From assembly GCA_030837785.1 (NCBI GenBank), contig JAUQYA010000017.1, forward strand, positions 1-39,044: a stretch of DNA of 39,044 nt. The letters run 5' to 3'. Positions 32,234 to 39,044 of the stretch are shown piece after piece. The position numbers and the translations under genes were made by a program. Numbering within the stretch: position 1 is the stretch's first letter; each line of letters opens with the position of its first letter. This DNA comes from Albidovulum sp. Lineage in GTDB: Bacteria > Pseudomonadota > Alphaproteobacteria > Rhodobacterales > Rhodobacteraceae. The notes below the pieces were generated by a model. The model saw nothing but the letters and a program-made list of their open reading frames with translations. It was not told where the DNA came from and did not search any database.

Positions 32234-32908
32234 ATGTGCGGCAAGTCAATCGGGGAATTCGGGCGCGCGGACGCCGGGGCAGGGGCATCGCGGCGCCCGC
32301 CGCATACGCCATGCTTCGTGGCCGGAAGCCGGATCGCGACTGCCGATGGCCCCGTCGCGATCGAGGCCCTTCGCGTTGGCGATCGCGTCCTGACCCGCGA
32401 CAGCGGCTACCAGCCGATCCGCTGGATCGGCGGGCGCGAGTTCGGCGCCGGGGCGCTGGCCGATTTTCCCGAACTGCGGCCGGTCCGGATCGCCCGCGGC
32501 GCCTTCGGGGCCGACGTTCCGTCAGCCGATCTCATGGTCAGCCCGCAGCACCGGATGCTGCTCGCCGGCGACCACGCCGCCGGCCACGGCGACGAAACCG
32601 AGATTCTCGCCGCCGCAACCGACCTCGTCACCCTCGGCCTCGCCGCGGTGGAAGAGGTCCGCAGCGTGATCTACTACCACATCATGTTCGATGCCCACGA
32701 GATCGTCTGGGCCAATGGCTGCTGGAGCGAAAGCTTCCTGCCGGAAGCCGCAGCACTCGACGGGCTGCACGACGCGCAGTTGCGCGAGATTCTGATGATC
32801 TTCCCCGAACTTGCCACCCGCGCCGGCCAGCGCGGATATGAACCGGCGCGCCGGTTCCTGACGCTCGATCCCCGGGCGCCCGCCAGGCCCGCGGCCCGCG
32901 CCGCCTGA
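32234..32908 (+). CDS. Hint-domain (Hedgehog/intein, Hint_2 type) protein 2
   Basis: A 224-residue second Hint protein, 208 bp after the first. After a 26-residue polar leader (MCGKSIGEFGRADAGAGASR) comes PCFVAGSRIATADGPVAIE with the predicted nucleophilic Cys. VGDRVLTRDSGYQPIRWIGG, LMVSPQHRMLL (block B-like His) and YYHIMFDAHEIVWANGCWSESF follow. It has the same order of motifs as protein 1, with moderate divergence, suggesting an old tandem duplication. The start may instead be GTG at 32216 with GGCAGG close upstream. No signal peptide is evident. The tail is Pro/Ala/Arg-rich. Confidence 0.8.
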   Translation: MCGKSIGEFGRADAGAGASRRPPHTPCFVAGSRIATADGPVAIEALRVGDRVLTRDSGYQPIRWIGGREFGAGALADFPELRPVRIARGAFGADVPSADLMVSPQHRMLLAGDHAAGHGDETEILAAATDLVTLGLAAVEEVRSVIYYHIMFDAHEIVWANGCWSESFLPEAAALDGLHDAQLREILMIFPELATRAGQRGYEPARRFLTLDPRAPARPAARAA

Positions 32909-32946
32909 GGCCCCGGCCTCCCCCCGGAATCTCACCCCTCGGAACC

Positions 32947-33549
32947 TCACCCGCCCCGCGCGGCGCGCCAGGCAGCCCAGTCCTCGGGCGTGTCGAGATC
33001 GGTCACGGCACGGCGGCCAGGCAGGGCAACCAGCCGGACGTCCTCGCCCTCGAGCACGATCCGCGCGCCGCGGTCGCCGGTCAGGATGCCCAATTCCTGC
33101 ATCAGCCGCCGCGGCAGGATCACCGGATGGCCGGCCTCGGCCCCGTCCTCGGTGGTGGCACGGACCGGCAGGGTCGGGTCCTCGGCGAAGACGGCGACCA
33201 GGCGGCGGACGTCCTCCACCCCGATCTCCGGCATGTCGGGCAGGAGCACCATCAGCCCCTCGGCCGCGCCGATTTCCCGCGCGCCGGCGCGCAGGCTCGC
33301 GGCCATCCCCTCGTGCGCGTCGGCGACCGGCAGGAGATGCACCGCAAGGCCGGTGAGCGTCGCGCGCCGCGCGGCCAGATAGGGCCCGGTTTCCGGCAGG
33401 GCGACCAGCACCGTGCCGCCCGCCGCGCCGGCGATCCGGGCGGTGCGGCGCAGGATCGGCTCGCCGTCCACCTCCTCCAGGAGCTTGTCGGCGCCCTCCA
33501 TGCGCCGCGAGGCGCCGGCCGCCGGGATCAGGATGACAAGCTCCGACAC
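32947..33549 (-). CDS. MocA/MobA-like nucleotidyltransferase
   Basis: A 200-residue protein of the MobA-like NTP transferase family, whose members add CMP or GMP to molybdopterin. The NTP-binding signature is LIPAAGASRRM, with DKLLEEVDGEPILRR, and the metal-binding block is LMVLLPDMPEIG. The GxxGHPVILP-like segment (AGHPVILPRRL) matches MocA (cytidylyltransferase) more than MobA. Start is a GTG with GGAGAG upstream. No molybdoenzyme gene (xdh, cox) is adjacent; next upstream is the dimethylglycine dehydrogenase-like gene, 86 bp away on the same strand, so the two may be cotranscribed. The role in Mo-cofactor maturation is inferred. Confidence 0.82.
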   Translation of the reverse strand: MSELVILIPAAGASRRMEGADKLLEEVDGEPILRRTARIAGAAGGTVLVALPETGPYLAARRATLTGLAVHLLPVADAHEGMAASLRAGAREIGAAEGLMVLLPDMPEIGVEDVRRLVAVFAEDPTLPVRATTEDGAEAGHPVILPRRLMQELGILTGDRGARIVLEGEDVRLVALPGRRAVTDLDTPEDWAAWRAARGG

Positions 33550-33635
33550 CGCGTGCTCTCCGCGACGATGATCTGGCCCGAACTGAGTCCCGGCCAGTAT
33601 CGCCGCGGCGGCCCTTCGCGGCAAGCGGTCCGGGC

Positions 33636-36059
33636 TCAGCCGCGCATTCTTGCCCCGTCCGCATCCCAGAGTGGCCCGTCGATCCGCCGCGCCCGGCGCC
33701 GTTCGCCGAGGATCTCGATCTCCACCTCGCGTGTGTCGGCCAGATCGGCGGGCAGGAAGCCCTGCGCCACCGACTGGCCGGTCCAGTGCGAATACCCGCC
33801 GCTCGTGCAGAAGCCCACGACCCTGTCGCCGATCCAGATCGGCTCGTAGGCCACCACATCGGCATCCGCCGCCTCGACGACGAAGGCCGAGAGCCGCCGC
33901 CTCGGCCCCTCGGCCCGCTCCTTCAGCGCCGCGGCCTTGCCGATCCAGTCGGCCCCCTTGTTCCAGCGGATGAAGCGGTCGATCCCGGTTTCGCCGGGGA
34001 AGTAGTCGGGGCTGAATTCCCGCGCCCAGGAACCGAAGAGCTTGTCGAGGCGCAGCGACATCATCGCCCGCATCCCGAACGGTCTGAGGCCCAGATCCTT
34101 TCCGGCGGACCAGAGCGCGTGCCAGAGCGCGCGCTGCTTCATGAAGTCGCAATAGATCTCGTAGCCCAGATCTCCGGTGTAGCTCACGCGCTGCACCAGA
34201 CAGTCGGCCATGCCCACGGTCATGGGCCGCGCGTCCATGAACTTCAGCGCCGCGCCCGATACATCGGCCCGTGTCACCCGCGCCAGAAGCTCCCGTGCCT
34301 TCGGACCGGCGATCTGGAACCCGGTCAGCCGGTCGGAGACGTTCTCGACCGTCACGCCGGCATCGAGGTTCTTCTGGAACCAGCGCAGGTGCTGGTCCTG
34401 GGCGCCGTAGCTGCCGGTGATCTGGAACTCGGTTTCCGACAGGCAGGTGACGGTGAAGTCGCCGATGATCTTGCCCTTCGGCGACAGCATCGGCGTCAGG
34501 CTGAGCCGCCCCGGCTTCGGGATCGCGCCGGCCATGATCCGGTCGAGCCAGGCCCGTGCGCCCGCGCCCCTGACGCGGAACTTGCCGAAGTTCTGGATCT
34601 CGTTGATGCCGACGCCCTCGCGCACCGCGCGCACCTCCTGCGCCGTCGCCTCCCAGGCGTTGGAGCGCTTGAAGGACGGGGTTTCATAGCGCGGCTCGCC
34701 GGGCAGGGCGAAGTAGTTGACGACCTCGAGCCCGTACTGCGCGCCCCAGACAGCGCCCAGACGATCGAAGATGTCGTACATCGGCGTGGTGCGGAACGGC
34801 CTTGCGGCAGGGCGTTCCTCGTTCGGGTAGCTGACCGAGAAGCGCATCTGGTAGTTCTCGATCACCTTCGGGACGGTGTATCCCGGCGTCGTCCACTTGC
34901 CGAAGCGCGCCACGTCGAAGCCGCGCGGATCGACCTCGGTCTCGCCGTGGATCATCCATTCGGCCAGCGATTTGCCCATGCCGCCGCCCTGGGAAAAACC
35001 GGCCATGACCGCGCAGGCCGACCAGTAGTTCCTGAGGCCGGGGACGGGGCCGATCAGCGGATTGCCGTCCGGCGCGAAGGTGAAGGGGCCGTGGATCACC
35101 CGCTTGACGCCCGAACGTTCCAGCACCGGGAAGCGGCGATAGGCGAAGGCCACGGACTCCTCGATCTTGTCCCACTGCTCGTTCAGCAACTCGTGGCCGA
35201 AGTTCCAGGGCGTGCCGTCGACCGACCAGGGCTCGCAGGGCTTCTCGTAGAAACCGATGCACAGGCCGCGGCCTTCCTGGCGCAGATAGCTTTCGCCGCC
35301 CGGGTCCATCACATGGGGAAATTCCTTGCCCGATTTCAGGATTTCCATGATTTCGGGAATGTCGTCGGTGACGAGATACTGGTGCGCCATCGGCAGCAAG
35401 GGCAGGTAGACGCCGGCCATCGCCCCCACCTCGCGCGCCCAGAGCCCGCCTGCGTTCACCACATGTTCGGCGTGGATGGTGCCCTTTTCGGTCACCACGT
35501 CCCAGGTGCCGTCGGGCCGCGGGTTGGTTTCCAGCACCCGGTTGTGAAGCACGATCTCGGCCCCGCCCATCCGCGCCGCCTTGGCATAGGCATGGGTGGT
35601 GCCCGACGGGTCGAGGTGGCCGTCGAGCGGGTCGTAGAGCGCGCCGACGATGCCGTCGAGGTTGACCTGGCCGAAGGTGAAGTCGTGCACCTCCTGCGGG
35701 GTGAGGATTTCGGTGTGCAGCCCCATGTAGCGGTGCTTGGCGCGTTCGGCCTTCAGCATCTCGAACCGCGCCTGGTTGTCGGCAAGGGTGATGCCGCCGA
35801 CATGGTGGAGCCCGCAGCTAAGGTCGGTGATCTTCTCCAGCTCCTTGTAGAGCTGGATCGTGTAGCCCTGGAGCGCCGCCATGTTGGTGTCGCCGTTCAG
35901 CGTGTGAAAGCCCCCCGCCGCGTGCCAGGTGGAGCCGGAGGTCAGTTCCGACCGCTCGATCAGCATCACGTCCCGCCAGCCGTATTTCGTCAGGTGATAG
36001 AGCACCGAACAGCCGACGACGCCGCCGCCGATGACAACGACCTGTGCCTGGGTCTTCAT
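33636..36059 (-). CDS. FAD-dependent dimethylglycine/sarcosine dehydrogenase-like protein
   Basis: An 807-residue flavoprotein of the dimethylglycine dehydrogenase family, which demethylates N-methyl glycines and transfers the one-carbon unit to tetrahydrofolate. The FAD-binding Rossmann motif is VVIGGGVVGCSVLYHL near the start. His46 in GSTWHAAGG is the predicted covalent flavin attachment. Residues about 10-390 are the DAO oxidase domain; the C-terminal half is the GcvT-type folate domain (GSYGAQDQHLRWFQKN, VSYTGDLGYEIY, GMRAMMSLRLDKLF). Length is close to the 800-860 of family members. The start follows GAGGGAC on the minus strand, and is preceded by hairpins. Substrate could be dimethylglycine, sarcosine or another N-methyl amine. 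Confidence 0.92.
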   Translation of the reverse strand: MKTQAQVVVIGGGVVGCSVLYHLTKYGWRDVMLIERSELTSGSTWHAAGGFHTLNGDTNMAALQGYTIQLYKELEKITDLSCGLHHVGGITLADNQARFEMLKAERAKHRYMGLHTEILTPQEVHDFTFGQVNLDGIVGALYDPLDGHLDPSGTTHAYAKAARMGGAEIVLHNRVLETNPRPDGTWDVVTEKGTIHAEHVVNAGGLWAREVGAMAGVYLPLLPMAHQYLVTDDIPEIMEILKSGKEFPHVMDPGGESYLRQEGRGLCIGFYEKPCEPWSVDGTPWNFGHELLNEQWDKIEESVAFAYRRFPVLERSGVKRVIHGPFTFAPDGNPLIGPVPGLRNYWSACAVMAGFSQGGGMGKSLAEWMIHGETEVDPRGFDVARFGKWTTPGYTVPKVIENYQMRFSVSYPNEERPAARPFRTTPMYDIFDRLGAVWGAQYGLEVVNYFALPGEPRYETPSFKRSNAWEATAQEVRAVREGVGINEIQNFGKFRVRGAGARAWLDRIMAGAIPKPGRLSLTPMLSPKGKIIGDFTVTCLSETEFQITGSYGAQDQHLRWFQKNLDAGVTVENVSDRLTGFQIAGPKARELLARVTRADVSGAALKFMDARPMTVGMADCLVQRVSYTGDLGYEIYCDFMKQRALWHALWSAGKDLGLRPFGMRAMMSLRLDKLFGSWAREFSPDYFPGETGIDRFIRWNKGADWIGKAAALKERAEGPRRRLSAFVVEAADADVVAYEPIWIGDRVVGFCTSGGYSHWTGQSVAQGFLPADLADTREVEIEILGERRRARRIDGPLWDADGARMRG

Positions 36060-36079
36060 GGATCCGTCCCTCGCAATCG

Positions 36080-36183
36080 CGGCCGCGGGGAGCGGCCGTG
36101 CCTGTGCCGAAAATGGCAAAGGCCTCTCGCCGCAGAGAGGCTGTTTGCGACGGGAAGCGTCGTATCTGACATTTCTCCCGTCG
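36080..36183 (-). promoter_or_regulatory. Hairpin-rich leader upstream of the dimethylglycine dehydrogenase-like gene
   Basis: Three consecutive hairpins in the 5' leader on the minus strand: perfect 8-bp CGACGGGA / TCCCGTCG (36148-36155 with 36176-36183, 20-base loop), then an extended stem of GCAAA plus GCCTCTC / GAGAGGC plus TTTGC (36116-36148), then a perfect 7-bp CGGCCGC / GCGGCCG (36080-36086 with 36092-36098). The last ends about eight bases before the probable ribosome binding site, and its loop TCCCC on the mRNA could pair with GGGA there. No known riboswitch class was recognised. The region also lies upstream of the divergent glycosyltransferase. Confidence 0.45.
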
Positions 36184-36273
36184 ATTTCGCGCCTGTCAAA
36201 CCGGGGTTTGATTGCCCGACGGAGGACCGAGCGGCTAAACATCTCCCGGCGTGAGAACCCGAAGGAGCCGATC

Positions 36274-37839
36274 TTGATTCTTCCCCGAACGGCCCTTGCA
36301 GCGATCGGGCTCGCCGCACTTCTCGTGGCCTTCGTGGCCCTTCGCCCGCTTCTGCCCGTCGACGAGACGCGCTACCTCGACGTCGCCTGGGAAATGTGGC
36401 TCGGGGGCGACAACTTCCACCTCACCCGCAACTTCGACCTCTACGCCCACAAGCCGCCGCTTCTCTTCTGGCTGATCAACCTTGTCTGGTCGGTGACCGG
36501 GGTCGCCGAGTTTCCCGCGCGGCTGATCGGGCCCGGCTTCGCGGTGGCGCTGGCGCTTGCCACCGCGCGGCTCGGGCGCAGGCTCTGGCCCGGCGATGGC
36601 GGGATCGGGGTCCGGGCCATCGCGGTGCTGTGCGGGTTCCCCGTGTTCCTGATCTATGCGAGCGCCACCATGTTCGACACGATGCTGGCACTCGCGGTCG
36701 TGTTCGGTGTCGGGGCTCTCTGGCGCATCGGGCAGGGCGGGGGCGGGACGCGCGACTGGCTGGCCTTCGGCGCGGCGCTGGCCTTCGGCACCTACGCGAA
36801 GGGCCCGGTGATCTTCGTCCACCTCCTGCCGGTTCTCCTGGCCATGCCGCTCTGGGCCGCGGACTGTCCGCGTGGCACCGAACGGCTCAAGGGCTTCGGC
36901 ATCGCCTTTGCCTTCGGGCTCGCGCTCGTCGCGCTCTGGCTCGTGCCGGCGATCGCGCGCGGCAGCGCCGCCTACCGGGAGGAGCTTCTGTGGACGCAAT
37001 CGGCGGCCCGGGTCGGCGGCGGCATGGCGCATGACCGGCCGGCCTGGTTCCTGGTCGCGCTCCTGCCGGTGCTGCTCTTTCCCTGGGGCTGGTCCTGGCG
37101 GCTGTGGCGCGGGCTGGCCCCGGTGCTGCGGGGCGACCCCGCGGCGCGGATGGTGATGATCTGGGCCGGGGCGGCGCTTGTCCTCTTCTCGCTGATCTCG
37201 GGAAAGCAGGCCCATTACCTGATGCCGGAATACCCCGCCGTGGCGCTCCTCCTCGCCCGGGGCCTGGTGCGGGCGGGCGAGGGCAGGGGCGGCTCGCTCG
37301 CGCCGCTGGCGCCGGCACTGATCGGGCTTCTGGCGCTTGCCCTTGCGGCGGGGCTGATCCCCGCCAGCGGCGATCTGGCCGACCTTGCGCCGCTTCCGGC
37401 GGTGGCGCTCTTTGGTGCGCTCAACCTCGTGCTCGGGCTGGCCGCCTGGCGGCTGCCGTTCCGCGCCGGTCACGTTCTGGCCGGCGCCGGCGTCGCGGCC
37501 CTCGCGCATCTGCTGATCGCGACGACCGGGCTTCGCGCCGCCCATGACGCGGGCGCGATTGCGGCGCGGCTCGCCCCGGCGGCCGATCGCGGTCTGGCAG
37601 TTTCCGGCATCACCTATAATGCCGAGTTCAATTTCGCCGCGCGCCTCACCCGGCCGGTGGCGACACCCGCCACGCCGGCCGAACTTGCGGCCTGGAGCGC
37701 GGCGCATCCCGGCGGGCTGGTCTTCGGCCCGGTGGACCGCGTTCCCCTGACCGCCGCGCCCGAGACGACGCTGCGCTACCACGGCCTGACCTGGGGCTTC
37801 TGGCCCGCCGGGGTGGCCGCCGTCAGCGTTCGGGAATGA
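36274..37839 (+). CDS. Family-39 (ArnT-like) glycosyltransferase
   Basis: A 521-residue integral membrane protein of the PMT/ArnT GT39 superfamily, which uses polyprenyl-phosphate sugars as donors. It opens with an N-terminal helix (LPRTALAAIGLAALLVAFVA), then the conserved first-loop block LPVDETRYLDVAWEMW, whose Asp-Glu is typical of the active site, and YAHKPPLLFWL. About 11 hydrophobic helices follow. AAGGAG six bases before a TTG supports this start; the in-frame upstream part is antisense to the previous gene. The acceptor (lipid A, protein or polysaccharide) cannot be told from sequence. Its last 17 bases overlap the convergent LivM gene. Confidence 0.87.
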   Translation: MILPRTALAAIGLAALLVAFVALRPLLPVDETRYLDVAWEMWLGGDNFHLTRNFDLYAHKPPLLFWLINLVWSVTGVAEFPARLIGPGFAVALALATARLGRRLWPGDGGIGVRAIAVLCGFPVFLIYASATMFDTMLALAVVFGVGALWRIGQGGGGTRDWLAFGAALAFGTYAKGPVIFVHLLPVLLAMPLWAADCPRGTERLKGFGIAFAFGLALVALWLVPAIARGSAAYREELLWTQSAARVGGGMAHDRPAWFLVALLPVLLFPWGWSWRLWRGLAPVLRGDPAARMVMIWAGAALVLFSLISGKQAHYLMPEYPAVALLLARGLVRAGEGRGGSLAPLAPALIGLLALALAAGLIPASGDLADLAPLPAVALFGALNLVLGLAAWRLPFRAGHVLAGAGVAALAHLLIATTGLRAAHDAGAIAARLAPAADRGLAVSGITYNAEFNFAARLTRPVATPATPAELAAWSAAHPGGLVFGPVDRVPLTAAPETTLRYHGLTWGFWPAGVAAVSVRE

Positions 37840-39044
37840 GCCCGCGCGGGCTGAACCTGAGAACCAGCAGCAGCACGAGCCCCATCGTCAGGAGACGCAT
37901 GTGCGCGGCGCTGTCCTGCAGGTGGGTCTTCAGCGCGCCATCGGCCATGCCCGCGGTGATCAGCCCCATCAGCGCGTTGCCCCAGGGCTCCACCTTGATC
38001 CAGAGGAACCAGATCAGGAAGCCGCCGAGGACCGCGCCCCAGTTGTTGCCCGATCCGCCGACGATGACCATGACCCAGATGAGAAAGGTGAAGCGCAAGG
38101 GGTTGTAGGTGCCGGGGGTGAGCTGGCTGTCGAGCGTGACGATCATCGCGCCGGCAAGGCCGCAGACAGCGGAGCCGAGGATGAATACCTGCAAATGCCG
38201 GCGCGTGACGTTCTTGCCCATCGCCTCGGCCGCCGTCTCGTTGTCGCGGATCGCGCGCATCATCCGGCCCCAGGGCGACTTCAGCGCCATCTCGGAGGCC
38301 CAGATGAGCGCAAGGAGGACCGCCGTGAAGAGCGCGGCGTAGAGAAGCTTCACCACCACCGTCGAGGCCGTCACCGGATCGGCGCCGAAGCCCGCCGCCC
38401 ATTCGACGAAGGCGGAGCTGGCCTGAAGGTCGACCTCGTAGGGCACCGGCCGGGGGATGCCGATGACGTTCTTGACGCCCCGCGCCAGCCAGTCTTCGTT
38501 CTTCATCACCGCAAGGATGATCTCGGCGATCCCGAGCGTGGCGATGGCCAGATAGTCCGAGCGCAGGCCGAGCGCGGTCTTGCCGATCAGCCACGCCGCC
38601 CCCGCCGCAAGCAGCGCCCCCACCGGCCAGGAGAGAAGGACGGGCAGGCCGAGCCCGCCGAGGTTGGAATGCGTCGCGGGCTGGAAGGCCTCCACGACCT
38701 CGACCGCGGGATCGAAGATCGCGCGGAAGAGGAAGAACCCGGCGATCAGCGTGACGAGGATCGCCGCCACGCGAAGCCCGCCCGCGAGCCGCCGGTTGGC
38801 GAGGATCGCAAGCGCCACGATGCCCAGGCCGACGGCAAGCGCGAAGAGCAGCCGGAAGGCGCCGTTCGCCGTCCAGACCTCGGTCACCGGCTGGGTGGCG
38901 ACAAGGACGGGCGCAAGCCCGCCGAGCGCCACGAAGCCCATGATCCCGACGTTGAACAGCCCGGCATAGCCCCACTGCATGTTCACGCCGAGCGCGAGGA
39001 TCGCCGAGATCAGCCCCATGTTGAGGATGCCGAGCGCGGTGTTC
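37823..39044 (-). CDS. livM: Branched-chain amino acid ABC transporter permease LivM (5' partial)
   Basis: Membrane permease of a branched-chain amino acid-type ABC importer; the 5' end is cut off by the window edge. The frame is open to the last base (NTALGILNMGLISAILALG), so the ATG at 39019 is probably internal. Many hydrophobic helices are visible. The family signatures LRSDYLAIATLGIAEIILA, SPWGRMMRAIRDNETAAEAMG and HLQVFILGSAVCGLAGAM place it in LivM rather than LivH. SGNNWGAVLGGFLIWFL follows. The rest of the transporter (LivH, ATPases, binding protein) would lie beyond the window. It overlaps the glycosyltransferase 3' end by 17 bp. Confidence 0.93.
   Translation of the reverse strand, partial: NTALGILNMGLISAILALGVNMQWGYAGLFNVGIMGFVALGGLAPVLVATQPVTEVWTANGAFRLLFALAVGLGIVALAILANRRLAGGLRVAAILVTLIAGFFLFRAIFDPAVEVVEAFQPATHSNLGGLGLPVLLSWPVGALLAAGAAWLIGKTALGLRSDYLAIATLGIAEIILAVMKNEDWLARGVKNVIGIPRPVPYEVDLQASSAFVEWAAGFGADPVTASTVVVKLLYAALFTAVLLALIWASEMALKSPWGRMMRAIRDNETAAEAMGKNVTRRHLQVFILGSAVCGLAGAMIVTLDSQLTPGTYNPLRFTFLIWVMVIVGGSGNNWGAVLGGFLIWFLWIKVEPWGNALMGLITAGMADGALKTHLQDSAAHMRLLTMGLVLLLVLRFSPRGLIPER

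Noticed and set aside
36080..36183. Glycine riboswitch before the dimethylglycine dehydrogenase-like gene
   Set aside because: The hairpins do not show the conserved glycine aptamer core that I know, so it is kept only as an unidentified structured leader.

Overview
The window reads as a chromosomal segment of a high-GC alphaproteobacterium, most probably a member of the Rhodobacteraceae/Paracoccaceae (Rhodobacter-like). The evidence is the dusB(nifR3)-ntrB-ntrC-ntrY-ntrX-trkA-trkH-hfq-hflX gene order, an NtrC without the sigma-54 contact loop (as described for Rhodobacter capsulatus), a fused ispDF gene, two Hint_2-type proteins, an HTH protein of the DUF6456 type, and strong GC bias at third codon positions throughout. 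No insertion sequence, phage gene, integrase or CRISPR array is visible. Nearly all the DNA is conserved core sequence.

Layout. Positions 1-3172 hold the 3' end of an exonuclease III gene, alaS and a DUF1330 gene, followed by a short repeat-rich gap. Positions 3498-5969 hold a class II glutamine amidotransferase and a non-pyrrolysine trimethylamine methyltransferase (MttB/MtgB) homologue with a good terminator. At 6030-7746 two uncharacterised genes diverge from an AT-rich control region; the second carries an in-frame 15-bp tandem repeat. Positions 7811-9553 hold aqpZ and lipA. Positions 9556-12774 form a cytochrome block: a diheme cytochrome c, two paralogous cytochrome c' genes and a divergent LysR regulator. 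Positions 12782-16203 hold a small membrane protein, hpt, a COQ10-like gene and the overlapping ispDF-pgpA-cinA cluster. Positions 16387-28322 are the nitrogen/potassium/RNA regulation cluster. Positions 28319-30393 hold dsbB, a YqaA-type membrane protein and a zinc metallopeptidase. A tRNA-Leu(CAA) follows at 30462-30545, then about 890 bp with little coding content, then two Hint-domain genes (31438-32908). The last part has a MocA-like nucleotidyltransferase, a dimethylglycine/sarcosine dehydrogenase-like flavoprotein with a hairpin-rich leader, a family-39 glycosyltransferase, and a LivM-type permease cut by the window end.

How the genes work together. NtrBC and NtrYX would sense and answer nitrogen status; they are cotranscribed with the tRNA-modifying DusB at one end and border the Trk potassium uptake genes and hfq-hflX at the other. 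The MttB homologue and the dimethylglycine dehydrogenase-like protein both point to use of methylated amines as carbon, nitrogen or one-carbon sources, although they lie 28 kb apart. The cytochrome block looks like a periplasmic electron-transfer or NO-protection module under a divergent LysR regulator.

There is no clear wholly new multi-gene system. The most promising loci for something undescribed are the pair of nearly extein-less Hint proteins, the triple-hairpin leader before the dimethylglycine dehydrogenase-like gene, and the two-gene cytochrome c' array with its inverted-repeat candidate operator.
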